From positions 1 through 55,087 of the forward strand of contig CACGVI010000005.1 of assembly GCA_902576605.1 (NCBI GenBank): a stretch of 55,087 nucleotides of DNA, given 5' to 3'. The notes beneath the pieces are model-generated. The model saw only the letters and a program-made list of their open reading frames with translations. It searched no databases and was not told where the DNA came from. The position numbers and the translations under genes were made by a program. Position 1 is the stretch's first letter. Each line of letters starts with the position of its first letter. Of this stretch, positions 10,272 through 19,752 are shown piece after piece. This DNA comes from an uncultured Candidatus Actinomarina sp. GTDB lineage: Bacteria > Actinomycetota > Acidimicrobiia > Actinomarinales > Actinomarinaceae.

Positions 10272-11636
10272 TTAATGTAACCCCCTACCACTTAAACTCA
10301 TTAATGATTCACCAATTGCTTCACTCAAAGTTGGATGTGCATGTATAAATTCTGATGCTTCATCTGGAAGCGCTTCCCAGCCAACCATATACATTAATTC
10401 ATGTATCATTTCACCAGCAGCGGGACCGCACACACTTGCTCCCACTATAGGACCATTTTCCTCTGAGTAAACTTTTACTAATCCCTGATTTTGATTTTGT
10501 ATCATAGCTCTCCCTATACCAGCGAAGCCGTGTTGCGATTGATTAATTTTCACTCCAAGTTCTTTTGCTTTATCGGAGTTTAAGCCTACCTCAGCAAGTT
10601 CTGGCCTGGTGTATACAACATAAGGTATTGCATTGTAATTTACTGGATTGTTTTCACCTGTTGCAATATGAGTTACTGAACTTACTGCTTCAGCAAAAGC
10701 TACATGAGCTAATTGAGGAGTGTCCTCAACAATATCCCCTAAAGCATAAATATTTTCTATCTCTGTTTGTAAAGTGTCTAAGTTAGTTTTTATAAAGCCT
10801 TTATTAACATTTATACCTATTTCCTCAAGTCCAATATTTTGAGTTAAAGGTTCTCTTCCTACAGCAACTAATACACAATCAAAGCTATCACTCTCACCAT
10901 CGGAAAAGTTAACTTTATTATCATTAATAGAATCAACAGACGTACCTAATTTGAAAATAACCCCTCTTTTTGAGAGTTGCTTTCTTAATTCACCGGAAGT
11001 TCTTTTGTCTAAGCCAGGTAAAATTTCATTAGCCAACTCAACGACTACAACATCTGAATCCAAATCGTTTAAGAGACTTGCAAATTCACAACCAATGGCT
11101 CCCGCTCCGATCACACAAACTCTTTTTGGGGGTGTCTCCCAATTCAATGCTGTGTCAGATGTTATTACAAATTCATTATCAATTTCAATACTTGGGAGTG
11201 ATCTTGGTTTTGAACCAGTTGCAAGAAGTATAAAATCTGATTCAATTATTATTTGTTCACCATCTGCTTTTTTGACTAGGACATTATTTTTGTCTTTAAT
11301 CGAACCCCAGCCTTCAATTACATTTACTTTTTTGGATTTAAGCAACATACTGATTCCGCCAACAAGCTTGTTAACAATTTCATATCTTTTTTCAGCTGTT
11401 TTAGCCCAGTTAATAGTTTTTTTATCTATATCTATCCCAAACTCACTTGATGTCTCGATTTCATGATTTAATTCTGCAACATGTAGCCAGTATTTTGCTG
11501 GTATACAGCCCCTATTTAAACAAGTTCCACCGAGAGTATCAGATTCGATTAGGGTGGTTTCTAAATCAAAATTACTTGCGTAAAGTGCAGCAGCATAACC
11601 TGCTGGTCCTCCACCAATGATGGTTAATTTTTTCAA
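10272..11636 (-). CDS. lpdA: dihydrolipoamide dehydrogenase (E3)
   Basis: GGGPAGYAAALYAS, GGTCLNRGCIPAKYWL redox-active disulfide, VCVIGAGAIGCEFASLL, HAHPTLSEA. Confidence 0.93.
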   Translation of the reverse strand: MKKLTIIGGGPAGYAAALYASNFDLETTLIESDTLGGTCLNRGCIPAKYWLHVAELNHEIETSSEFGIDIDKKTINWAKTAEKRYEIVNKLVGGISMLLKSKKVNVIEGWGSIKDKNNVLVKKADGEQIIIESDFILLATGSKPRSLPSIEIDNEFVITSDTALNWETPPKRVCVIGAGAIGCEFASLLNDLDSDVVVVELANEILPGLDKRTSGELRKQLSKRGVIFKLGTSVDSINDNKVNFSDGESDSFDCVLVAVGREPLTQNIGLEEIGINVNKGFIKTNLDTLQTEIENIYALGDIVEDTPQLAHVAFAEAVSSVTHIATGENNPVNYNAIPYVVYTRPELAEVGLNSDKAKELGVKINQSQHGFAGIGRAMIQNQNQGLVKVYSEENGPIVGASVCGPAAGEMIHELMYMVGWEALPDEASEFIHAHPTLSEAIGESLMSLSGRGLH

Positions 11637-11712
11637 ATTACCTCTTTCTGGACAGGGTCTCTATCCAATCGAGATAATAACTACACTTTTACGAGGGGTT
11701 CCCAAGAAAAAT

Positions 11713-11725
11713 GATAATAGTTATC
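11713..11725. promoter_or_regulatory. short palindrome GATAA-TAG-TTATC, candidate operator
   Basis: GATAATAGTTATC read directly in the intergenic region. Confidence 0.35.
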
Positions 11726-11747
11726 GTCACATTTAAATCTACTAAAG

Positions 11748-11764
11748 TTTGAACGAAGTTCAAA
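11748..11764. promoter_or_regulatory. perfect 7-3-7 palindrome TTTGAAC-GAA-GTTCAAA, candidate operator
   Basis: Palindromic sequence in the divergent intergenic region between lpdA and the 28-aa ORF/MBL gene. Confidence 0.5.
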
Positions 11765-11799
11765 ATTAGGATTGTTTTATATTTAAGTAGAATGTAACT

Positions 11800-11886
11800 A
11801 TGCAGACAAGACATTTAATAATTGCATCTCTTTTGACAGGTTTATTAATACTTGCAGCCTTTGGTGCTTGGCTATTAACTTTTTAG
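11800..11886 (+). CDS. 28-aa putative single-pass membrane microprotein MQTRHLIIASLLTGLLILAAFGAWLLTF
   Basis: ATG..TAG read from sequence; almost entirely one hydrophobic helix; -10-like TAGAAT ends 6 nt upstream of the ATG. Confidence 0.4.
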   Translation: MQTRHLIIASLLTGLLILAAFGAWLLTF

Positions 11887-12857
11887 AATTGAAAAACTTT
11901 AATCTACAACAAGGCATCATACATATACCAATGGAACTTCCGTGGAACTCTCCTGGATTTGTAAATGTTTATTTCATTGAGGACAATGACGGATATGTAA
12001 TGATTGATTGTGGAGTAAACGGAATCGAATATCAAGAATTATTAGAAACCAAAATGGATTTAATTGGTTTGTCATACGAAAATGTAAAGTTATTAATTGG
12101 CACTCATATGCACTCTGATCATATAGGACTATCTACAACATTAAGAAAGAAAGGGATACCTTTCGCACTCTATAAAAATTCTGTTGATTTTATAGACGGT
12201 TATAACGATTGGTCAATTAGATTTAAAAAACTTAGAGAATTTGCTAAAAAAGAAGGAGCTCCAAAAAGTTTCTTGAATGACCTCGATCAAATAGAAACTC
12301 CAATATATGCGGGTAAAATTTCAAAACCAGATGTTTTGCTTGATGAAGGAAATATAAAAAATATTAAAAGAAATATTGAAATTATATTTACCCCTGGACA
12401 TGATAGAACAGAAATCTCTATCCTTGATAATCCATCCAAAATATTATTTTCTGGTGATCATATCTTACCAAAAATTACCCCATTCATTCCCTTAGAGGAC
12501 GCTGATGATGACATGCTTGAAAAATATACATCTTCACTAAACAAGGTTTATAATCTTGAACAAAAGTTAATTGCTCCTGGTCATGGAAATTTAATTGAAA
12601 AACCATACTCTCGTATTGAGCAAATGCAACTTCATCACAAAAAAAGATCTGATAAAATCATTGACCTGATTGGTGACTCAAAATTTTCAGGCTGGGAGAT
12701 TGTAAATTTACTATTTCCAAGAAAACTTGATGAACTTAACCTAAGGCTTGCATTTCAAGAAACTTTGGCTCATTTAATATATTTGGAAAACAAGGGTTTG
12801 ATAACACATGTCGTAGATGCAAATAGAAATTACTGGGAGAAAGTTAGGCAGGTTTAA
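11868..12857 (+). CDS. metallo-beta-lactamase-fold hydrolase
   Basis: GTHMHSDHIGLS (HxHxDH), FTPGHDRTEIS, FSGDHIL, APGHG. True start may be internal (TTG about 11892 or ATG about 11931). Confidence 0.85.
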   Translation: MAINFLELKNFNLQQGIIHIPMELPWNSPGFVNVYFIEDNDGYVMIDCGVNGIEYQELLETKMDLIGLSYENVKLLIGTHMHSDHIGLSTTLRKKGIPFALYKNSVDFIDGYNDWSIRFKKLREFAKKEGAPKSFLNDLDQIETPIYAGKISKPDVLLDEGNIKNIKRNIEIIFTPGHDRTEISILDNPSKILFSGDHILPKITPFIPLEDADDDMLEKYTSSLNKVYNLEQKLIAPGHGNLIEKPYSRIEQMQLHHKKRSDKIIDLIGDSKFSGWEIVNLLFPRKLDELNLRLAFQETLAHLIYLENKGLITHVVDANRNYWEKVRQV

Positions 12858-13047
12858 AACCTCTATTTTTTGCTTCATCAATATTGTCTGGTGAAAATGA
12901 TTGAATAAGATTTAATTTAATGTAATCAACACTGTTGGTCAAAGCAGACAATTTTTCAAATTGTTCTACGTCGTCACAATCATAAAATTTCATATTTTTT
13001 CTAAATCCGACAAACCTAAAATTTTCGAATCTATCTAGCCTATTCAA
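12844..13047 (-). CDS. small protein of unknown function
   Basis: 67-aa ORF with TTG start immediately after the stop of the upstream acyl-CoA dehydrogenase; overlaps the 3' end of the MBL gene by 14 bp. Confidence 0.5.
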   Translation of the reverse strand: MNRLDRFENFRFVGFRKNMKFYDCDDVEQFEKLSALTNSVDYIKLNLIQSFSPDNIDEAKNRGFKPA

Positions 13048-13048
13048 T

Positions 13049-14170
13049 TTAGAGGTTAAGTAATTCTGCTATTTTATCTCTTGCTAGTTTAGGAGTTCCC
13101 AGTAAGAGTGAGTCGGACTTAGCTTTTTTAAAATATAAATGCGCTGGATGTTCCCATGTAAAACCAATTCCGCCATGAACTTGAATATTGTCACCTGCAA
13201 TTTTATTAAAAACTTCGGAACAATATGATTTGGCAAGCATTGAGCTCATTTCAGTCTCTACGTCATCTAAATAATCAATCCTTACGGCGCTATAGGCTAC
13301 AGATTTTGCACTTTCCAGATGCATAAGCATATTGGCACATATATGTTGAATTGCTTGAAAAGATCCGATTGGCCTTCCAAATTGTATCCTTTCTTTTGCA
13401 TACTGCGTAGACATATCTAAACATGCCTGTGATGCACCAACTTGTTCCATTGCTAAATAGCCGAGTGCAATATTTTTAACTTTATTCCATGCAGACAACT
13501 CTGCGTCTAATTCAATTAGAACATCATCCGTACTTAATGTAACCTCTGACATTTCAACTTCACACATTGGTCGTGTTTGATCAAGAGAAGTAGTTTCTTT
13601 AATTATTACACCGTCAGAGTTGGTAGAGACTAATACAAACTTACAACCGTCTTCATGTTTTGCTAAAACTGCAATGTAATCTGAAACATCTCCAAACATA
13701 ACATATTTTTTATTTCCACTAAGAATATAGCCAGAATCAACAGTAGTTAGCTGTGTGTTTATTGTGTCTTTATTAATTTCATATTTATCACTTTCATAGA
13801 CTGCAAAAGTTCCTATTTTTTCACCACTTATAATTTCAGGTAAAAGCTCGTCTTTTTTTTCCTTTTTTGAATTCATTAATATTTGTTTGAAAACTACACC
13901 GGAGCTAAATATTGGAATTATTGGCATATAGTATCCAAGAACCTCAGAGAGAATAGCTGTATCAGTATTAGAAAAACCAAGTCCACCGTCTTCTTCAGGC
14001 ACATCTAAGGCTAACCAGCCTTGGTCGATGACTAAATCCCATACTTTTTTATCAATTCTGCAGTTTTCATCCACTTTCTGGATTGTCTCTAGAAGATCTA
14101 TATTTTCCTTTAAAAGTTTATTTGAGTTCTCTTTAATTTCATTTTGAAGATCGGTCAATGTAAATTGCAT
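13049..14170 (-). CDS. acyl-CoA dehydrogenase
   Basis: ERIQFGRPIGSFQAIQHICANM, VHGGIGFTWEHPAHLYFKKAKS. Confidence 0.92.
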   Translation of the reverse strand: MQFTLTDLQNEIKENSNKLLKENIDLLETIQKVDENCRIDKKVWDLVIDQGWLALDVPEEDGGLGFSNTDTAILSEVLGYYMPIIPIFSSGVVFKQILMNSKKEKKDELLPEIISGEKIGTFAVYESDKYEINKDTINTQLTTVDSGYILSGNKKYVMFGDVSDYIAVLAKHEDGCKFVLVSTNSDGVIIKETTSLDQTRPMCEVEMSEVTLSTDDVLIELDAELSAWNKVKNIALGYLAMEQVGASQACLDMSTQYAKERIQFGRPIGSFQAIQHICANMLMHLESAKSVAYSAVRIDYLDDVETEMSSMLAKSYCSEVFNKIAGDNIQVHGGIGFTWEHPAHLYFKKAKSDSLLLGTPKLARDKIAELLNL

Positions 14171-14246
14171 TATCTAATTGTAATTTTTATTTTTTATTTC
14201 GCTAATCATATTTAACTTGTTTCAAATCGTAATTAACATAGATGTT

Positions 14247-14972
14247 ATGTTAGAAATTAAAAATTTACATGCAGAAGTTGAAGGTACTGAAATTTTAAAA
14301 GGTGTTGACTTAAAAATTAATCCTGGGGAAGTACACGCAATTATGGGGCCAAATGGTTCTGGTAAATCTACCTTAGCAAATGTAGTTATGGGAAATCCAG
14401 TTTATGAGGTTACGGAAGGATCAGTGATGTTTGAGGGTGAGGATATCACTGAAGAACCAGTAGACAACAGAGCAAAATTAGGTATGTTTCTCGCATTTCA
14501 ATATCCGGAATCAATTCCAGGAGTAACAATAGTAAATATGCTTAAAACAGCGCTAACAAATATTGAAGAAACTGAGTACACGACACTTGAACTTAGATTA
14601 AAAGTTGCCGAAGCAATGGAACAGCTAGGCCTGTCTGCAGATTTTGCTGATAGATATTTAAATGAAGGATTTTCTGGTGGAGAAAGAAAAAGAAATGAAA
14701 TTCTTCAACTTGCTGTACTCAATCCAAAGCTTGCAGTTTTAGACGAAACTGATTCTGGATTAGATGTAGATGGATTAAAAGTTGTTGGAGAGGGTGTAAG
14801 TAAATTAAAAACAGATGATAAGGGTTATTTAGTTGTAACCCATTACCAAAGACTTCTGGAATATATAAAACCTGACTTCGTCCATGTTTTTGTCGATGGG
14901 GCAATTGTTGAATCTGGTGGAGTCGAATTATCTGAAAAACTTGAAAAAGAAGGATATGAATCATACTTATGA
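14247..14972 (+). CDS. sufC: Fe-S cluster assembly ATPase SufC (copy 1)
   Basis: MGPNGSGKSTLANVVMG Walker A, FSGGERKRNEILQLAVL signature, LAVLDETDSGLDVD Walker B; start at MLEIKNLHAEVEG. Confidence 0.93.
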   Translation: MLEIKNLHAEVEGTEILKGVDLKINPGEVHAIMGPNGSGKSTLANVVMGNPVYEVTEGSVMFEGEDITEEPVDNRAKLGMFLAFQYPESIPGVTIVNMLKTALTNIEETEYTTLELRLKVAEAMEQLGLSADFADRYLNEGFSGGERKRNEILQLAVLNPKLAVLDETDSGLDVDGLKVVGEGVSKLKTDDKGYLVVTHYQRLLEYIKPDFVHVFVDGAIVESGGVELSEKLEKEGYESYL

Positions 14973-16189
14973 TTAAAGTAAGCGATCTTAAAAAAGATTT
15001 TCCAATTTTTGATAGAGAAATTAATGGAAAAAGACTGACTTATTTAGATTCCGGTGCAACTTCTCAAAAACCAGAATTAGTTATTAATGAAATGTCAAAT
15101 GTATATTCAAATATTAATGCAAATGTTCATAGGGGTACTTATGTTCTCTCATCAGAAACTACAGCAAAATATGAAGATGTGAGAAACAAGCTTAAAGAAT
15201 TTATTAATGCTTACTCCTCCGATGAAATTATTTTTACAAAAGGTTGTACAGAGGGATTTAATTTTTTAGCAAATTCTATTTGCAAAGATTTAAATCCCGG
15301 AGATGAAATCATTCTTTCAGAAATTGAACATCATGCAAACATAATTCCATGGCAAATGGTTGCAGAAAAATACAATCTAAAAATCAAATATATTAATATA
15401 ACTGAGTCATTTAACCTAGATATCGATCATTTTGAAAGTCTCTTAAATTCAAATACTAAAGTAGTTTCTATAGTTGGAGAATCAAATATGTCTGGAATGC
15501 TCCCAGATATAAAAAAACTTAATTCACTAATTAGAGAAAAAACAAATGCAATATATATTGTTGATGGTGCTCAACTGGTCCCACACAGAAAAATTGATGT
15601 ACAAGATTTAGGAATTGATTTCATTTGTGTATCAGGACATAAAATGTTGGGACCTACTGGGATTGGCGTTGTTTGGGGCAGAAAAGAATTACTTGAGAAA
15701 TTAGATCCAGTTTATGGTGGTGGAGACATGATTGAAGAAGTTTTCTATGAAACTGCAACTTGGGCTCCCATTCCACATAAATTTGAAGCGGGCACTCCGC
15801 CGTATGTAGAAGCGATAGGCTTAGGAGCTGCAGTCGATTATTTGACTAAATTAGATATGAAAAATGTTGAAAAACATTCAGATGAGCTGCGACTATATGC
15901 AAAAAATAAATTAGAAAATATTGATCGCTTGAACATTGTTCATACAAACTCTAATTTAGCTGGCTGTACATTTGCAATGAGTGTGGAAGGAGTACATGCT
16001 ACTGATGTTTCTTTAATGCTAGACACATTTGGAGTCGCAGTGCGGGCAGGGCATCACTGTGTTCAACCATTCCACAGGAAATTAAACCTTGATGCCACTT
16101 TTAGAGCTACTGGCTATATTTATAATGATGAAGAAGATTTTGATATATTGTCTAACACAATTGAAGAAAGTATAAAATTATTAACTTAA
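14969..16189 (+). CDS. sufS: cysteine desulfurase SufS
   Basis: LDSGATSQKP, NVHRGTYVLSSETT, SGHKMLGPTGIGVVWG PLP lysine, RAGHHCVQP catalytic Cys. Confidence 0.95.
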   Translation: MIKVSDLKKDFPIFDREINGKRLTYLDSGATSQKPELVINEMSNVYSNINANVHRGTYVLSSETTAKYEDVRNKLKEFINAYSSDEIIFTKGCTEGFNFLANSICKDLNPGDEIILSEIEHHANIIPWQMVAEKYNLKIKYINITESFNLDIDHFESLLNSNTKVVSIVGESNMSGMLPDIKKLNSLIREKTNAIYIVDGAQLVPHRKIDVQDLGIDFICVSGHKMLGPTGIGVVWGRKELLEKLDPVYGGGDMIEEVFYETATWAPIPHKFEAGTPPYVEAIGLGAAVDYLTKLDMKNVEKHSDELRLYAKNKLENIDRLNIVHTNSNLAGCTFAMSVEGVHATDVSLMLDTFGVAVRAGHHCVQPFHRKLNLDATFRATGYIYNDEEDFDILSNTIEESIKLLT

Positions 16190-16190
16190 A

Positions 16191-16604
16191 ATGAGTATTC
16201 AAGAAAAAGTTGAAGGGTATAAAAAAACTCTTGCATTATTTCCAAACCCACAAGAAAAATATCAGTATTTAATTGAACAAGCTAAGAAAAGTGAAGACTT
16301 TCCAACTGAATTAAGAATTGATGAATTTAAAGTAAATGGTTGCCAGAGTCAAGTCTGGTTAGTTCCAGAAGAAAAAGATAATAAATTGTATTTTAAAAGT
16401 GACTCAGATGCATTGATAGCTAAAGGACTCGTAACCTTAATTGCATCTATCTACTCAGACGAAGCACCCAAAGATATTCTGAACTCAGAGATTGATCTGA
16501 TGGAAGAATTTGAATTAGGTGTAATTTTGAGCCCTGCAAGAAGAAATGGTGCTTTCAGTATGTTAAAAACTATTAAGGAATTTTCACAAAAATTAGCTGA
16601 TTGA
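16191..16604 (+). CDS. sufE: SufE-family sulfur acceptor
   Basis: VNGCQSQVWL motif, directly downstream of sufS. Confidence 0.9.
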   Translation: MSIQEKVEGYKKTLALFPNPQEKYQYLIEQAKKSEDFPTELRIDEFKVNGCQSQVWLVPEEKDNKLYFKSDSDALIAKGLVTLIASIYSDEAPKDILNSEIDLMEEFELGVILSPARRNGAFSMLKTIKEFSQKLAD

Positions 16605-17078
16605 ACCTTCCCACCAATTTTCATGTGGAAAATAAATCCAAACTTGTTCAGTATCTTTTGCTAAATCTTGTGTGTAATAATGTGGCTCAAAATCACACTC
16701 GTTATTCCACCACAATGCAGAAAAGCGAACATCACACTCATGATTTATATTTTCTTTAATATAGTTTGATAATCGCTCAAACGTTTCACCGCTATCACAT
16801 ATATCATCTACAATTAAAACTTTTGAATCATTAGATTTTGGAAGATAATTTTCCCAATGTGGAAAATCTCTGGTTGAAGCATGCACTGGTTTAAAAGGAA
16901 TACTTAATTTGTGAGATATCATAACTCCTGGAATCAATCCGCCTCTACTAATGCCAACGATTACATCGGGTTTAAATCCATCTGCTTCAATTTTTTCACA
17001 AATTAAATTTGTATCTTCAATTTGTTGTTCCCACGTATAAATTAATTTTTCCATTTTCGTAAGTGCTAATTTTATCAA
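16593..17078 (-). CDS. purine-type phosphoribosyltransferase (xanthine/hypoxanthine-like)
   Basis: VGISRGGLIPGVMISHKL and PRPP motif VLIVDDICDSGETF. Confidence 0.8.
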   Translation of the reverse strand: MIKLALTKMEKLIYTWEQQIEDTNLICEKIEADGFKPDVIVGISRGGLIPGVMISHKLSIPFKPVHASTRDFPHWENYLPKSNDSKVLIVDDICDSGETFERLSNYIKENINHECDVRFSALWWNNECDFEPHYYTQDLAKDTEQVWIYFPHENWWEGSIS

Positions 17079-17180
17079 AGAATAAAAAGTGCAGAGAAGA
17101 TATTTAATTATTTTTTAACTTCAAAATAAAAGACGTAGCTTGAGTATGTTCTATACTAATCGTATGAAAAGGAGGTAAGG

Positions 17181-18209
17181 ATGCGTAGAAGTTGGGCGGT
17201 AGGCCTAATTATTATCAGTATTCTTGCTATGGCCTGCGGGGGAGCCGCAGACGTAGATGATTACAAAGCAGCCTTTGTGTATCTTGGATCCGCAAACGAC
17301 GGAGGATGGACACAGGCACATGACGAAGGTCGTCAATATTTAGTTGAGCAAACCGGGATTGAAACAGCTTTCACTGAGGATATTCCACCTGATGCAACTG
17401 AATTCAGAACAGTAGCTGAAGCTTATATTGAACAAGGTTACAATATAATTTTTGGAACTACTTTCGGATACCTAGACATAATGGAAGAGATGGCACTTGA
17501 ATATCCAGATGTTATCTTCTTACATTGCTCTGGATATAAATCAAATGATTCTAACTATACAAACTATTTTGGAAAAATTTATGAAGCAAGGTATTTGTCT
17601 GGATTAGCAGCTGGATCACTTACAGAGTCAAATAAAATTGGCTATGTTGCAGCATTTCCAATACCAGAAGTTATAAGAGGTATTAATGCTTTTGCAAACG
17701 GTGTCAAAGAAGTGAACCCAAATGCTACTGTTGAAGTAGTTTGGACAAACACTTGGTTCGGACCTGAAGAGGAAACTCAAGCAGCAAATGCACTTCTAGA
17801 AGCAGGTGCTGATGTATTAACTCAACATCAAGATTCAGCTTCTACCGGCATTGCCGCTGAAGCAGCTGGGGCAAAATGGATTGGTTACCATACTGGTTAT
17901 GGAAAAGATGCCGCTCCAAGTGCTTTCGTCACTGCACCAGTCTGGAACTGGGGACCGTTATACACTGATATGGTTAATGCAGTTATAAATGACGAATTTA
18001 CTACAACACCATATTGGACAGGAATGTCTGGTAATGTTGTAGATTTGTTTGAGGTATCTGATGATGTGTCCAGTGATGTTAAAGCATTGATTGAACAAAG
18101 AAAACAAGAAATTATCGACGGAACTTTTGTGATATTTGAAGGTTCAAGTGATGGTGACTTATTAGGTATGAGTTACTTTGTTGACAATGTTGTAGGTACA
18201 TTAGACTAA
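17181..18209 (+). CDS. BMP-family (basic membrane protein) ABC transporter substrate-binding lipoprotein
   Basis: Lipobox ILAMACGG, AFVYLGSANDGGWTQAHDEGR, GTTFGYLDIMEEMA; strong Shine-Dalgarno AAAGGAGGT upstream. Confidence 0.92.
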   Translation: MRRSWAVGLIIISILAMACGGAADVDDYKAAFVYLGSANDGGWTQAHDEGRQYLVEQTGIETAFTEDIPPDATEFRTVAEAYIEQGYNIIFGTTFGYLDIMEEMALEYPDVIFLHCSGYKSNDSNYTNYFGKIYEARYLSGLAAGSLTESNKIGYVAAFPIPEVIRGINAFANGVKEVNPNATVEVVWTNTWFGPEEETQAANALLEAGADVLTQHQDSASTGIAAEAAGAKWIGYHTGYGKDAAPSAFVTAPVWNWGPLYTDMVNAVINDEFTTTPYWTGMSGNVVDLFEVSDDVSSDVKALIEQRKQEIIDGTFVIFEGSSDGDLLGMSYFVDNVVGTLD

Positions 18210-18218
18210 ATGTTTTTA

Positions 18219-18255
18219 TTACAGCACCTCTTCTTGAGGTGCTGTAATTTTTTTT
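18219..18255 (+). terminator. intrinsic terminator: 12-bp perfect stem TTACAGCACCTC/GAGGTGCTGTAA, 5-nt loop, T8 tract
   Basis: Direct reading of 18219-18255. Confidence 0.85.
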
Positions 18256-19752
18256 ATGAATAATAAAATTTTAGAAACTAAAAATATTACAAAAAGTTTT
18301 GGAACATTAAAAGCTCTTGATAATGTAAGTTTTAATCTTTATGAGGGCAAAATTCACGGATTATTAGGTGAAAATGGAGCTGGTAAATCATCACTTATGA
18401 ATGTTCTCTCAGGACTTTATCATCCTGAAAAGGGATCCATATATATTAAAAATCAAAAATATAAAATTTCAAATCCAGACTTTGCTTCGAAACTTGGGAT
18501 TGGAATGGTTCATCAGGAATTTAGGCTGGTTGAAAGTTTTAGTATTAAAGATAATTTAACTCTTTCAAGATCAAATATTTACATAGACAACTTCAAGACT
18601 GCATATAAAAAATATTCTGAAATATTTGCATTAAATGTAAGAGAAGATGAAGCAGTTTCTAACTTATCTGTTGGGGAGAAACAAAAAATTGAAATTATGA
18701 AACTTATTTTTAACAACAGCAATATCATGCTTTTGGATGAACCAACAGCAGTGCTTACGCCTCAAGAAACTCTTCAGCTTAAAAATTCTCTCGTAACACT
18801 TGCAAAAGAAGATATGAAAACAATAGTTTTAATTACACATAAATTAAAAGAAATACGTGAATTTACAGAAATTGTTTCAGTTTTAAGAAATGGAAAAATG
18901 GTTTCAAATGATTTACTAACTCAAGAGGTTAGTAATAACCAACTAATTAATCTAATGATGGGCAAAGTTAAAAAATCTCAAATAAATAAAAACAATGAAA
19001 TTGGAGATATTAAATTAGAAGTCAAAAGTGTTACTTCCAAAGATCCGGTAAATAATATCAAAAAGCTAGACGATATTAACTTTCAAATAAGAAGTGGTGA
19101 AATTTTAGGACTAGCAGGAGTATCTGGAAATGGACAAGTGGAGTTAGCAAATCTAATTGCGGGCATTGAAAAAAATTTTGAAGGAAAAATAATTATAAAT
19201 AACAACGATGTTTCGAACAAAGGAGTTAAATCTAGAAAAAAACTAAATTTATCTTATATTCCTGAAAACAGGCTTGGAGTCGGTCTAGCTCCTGGAGTTT
19301 CAGTGTTAGATAATTCAATAGTTAAAGATTATTTTCAGACAAAACTTGGACCACACTTGTCTAAAAATAGAACTGTAAAATATTTAGAAAATTTAATAAA
19401 TCAATTTTCAATCAAAGCGCCAAATCCAAAAGCTGAAATTTCTACTTTGTCTGGAGGCAATATGCAGAAATTATTGATGGGTAGAGAGCTAATTGGAAAC
19501 CCTGATGTAATTATTGCGTCACAACCAACTAGAGGCCTCGATGTAAATGCTGTTGAAGCAATTCATAATCTTTTAATAACTCAAAGAAATAAAGGTTCAG
19601 CAATTTTTCTAATTTCAGAGGATCTTGATGAACTTTTTAAATTAAGTCATAAACTACTTGTGATTTATGAGGGTAAAGTAATTAAATCTTTTTCCACATC
19701 TGAATCAGATATTGAAAGTATTGGCTTAGCAATGGCAGGTATTGGTGAATAA
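18256..19752 (+). CDS. BMP-family nucleoside ABC transporter ATP-binding protein (double ATPase)
   Basis: GENGAGKSSLMNVLSG, NLSVGEKQKIEIMKLI, LLDEPTAVLTPQE; second ATPase half with LSGGNMQKLLMGREL. Confidence 0.92.
   Translation: MNNKILETKNITKSFGTLKALDNVSFNLYEGKIHGLLGENGAGKSSLMNVLSGLYHPEKGSIYIKNQKYKISNPDFASKLGIGMVHQEFRLVESFSIKDNLTLSRSNIYIDNFKTAYKKYSEIFALNVREDEAVSNLSVGEKQKIEIMKLIFNNSNIMLLDEPTAVLTPQETLQLKNSLVTLAKEDMKTIVLITHKLKEIREFTEIVSVLRNGKMVSNDLLTQEVSNNQLINLMMGKVKKSQINKNNEIGDIKLEVKSVTSKDPVNNIKKLDDINFQIRSGEILGLAGVSGNGQVELANLIAGIEKNFEGKIIINNNDVSNKGVKSRKKLNLSYIPENRLGVGLAPGVSVLDNSIVKDYFQTKLGPHLSKNRTVKYLENLINQFSIKAPNPKAEISTLSGGNMQKLLMGRELIGNPDVIIASQPTRGLDVNAVEAIHNLLITQRNKGSAIFLISEDLDELFKLSHKLLVIYEGKVIKSFSTSESDIESIGLAMAGIGE

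Noticed and set aside
10951-11466. 171-aa antisense ORF within lpdA
   Set aside because: Shadow ORF opposite a clear dihydrolipoamide dehydrogenase
11748-11764. LexA/SOS box
   Set aside because: GAAC...GTTC arms are present but separated by 3 nt, while the Gram-positive/actinobacterial SOS box has 4; kept only as a generic operator candidate
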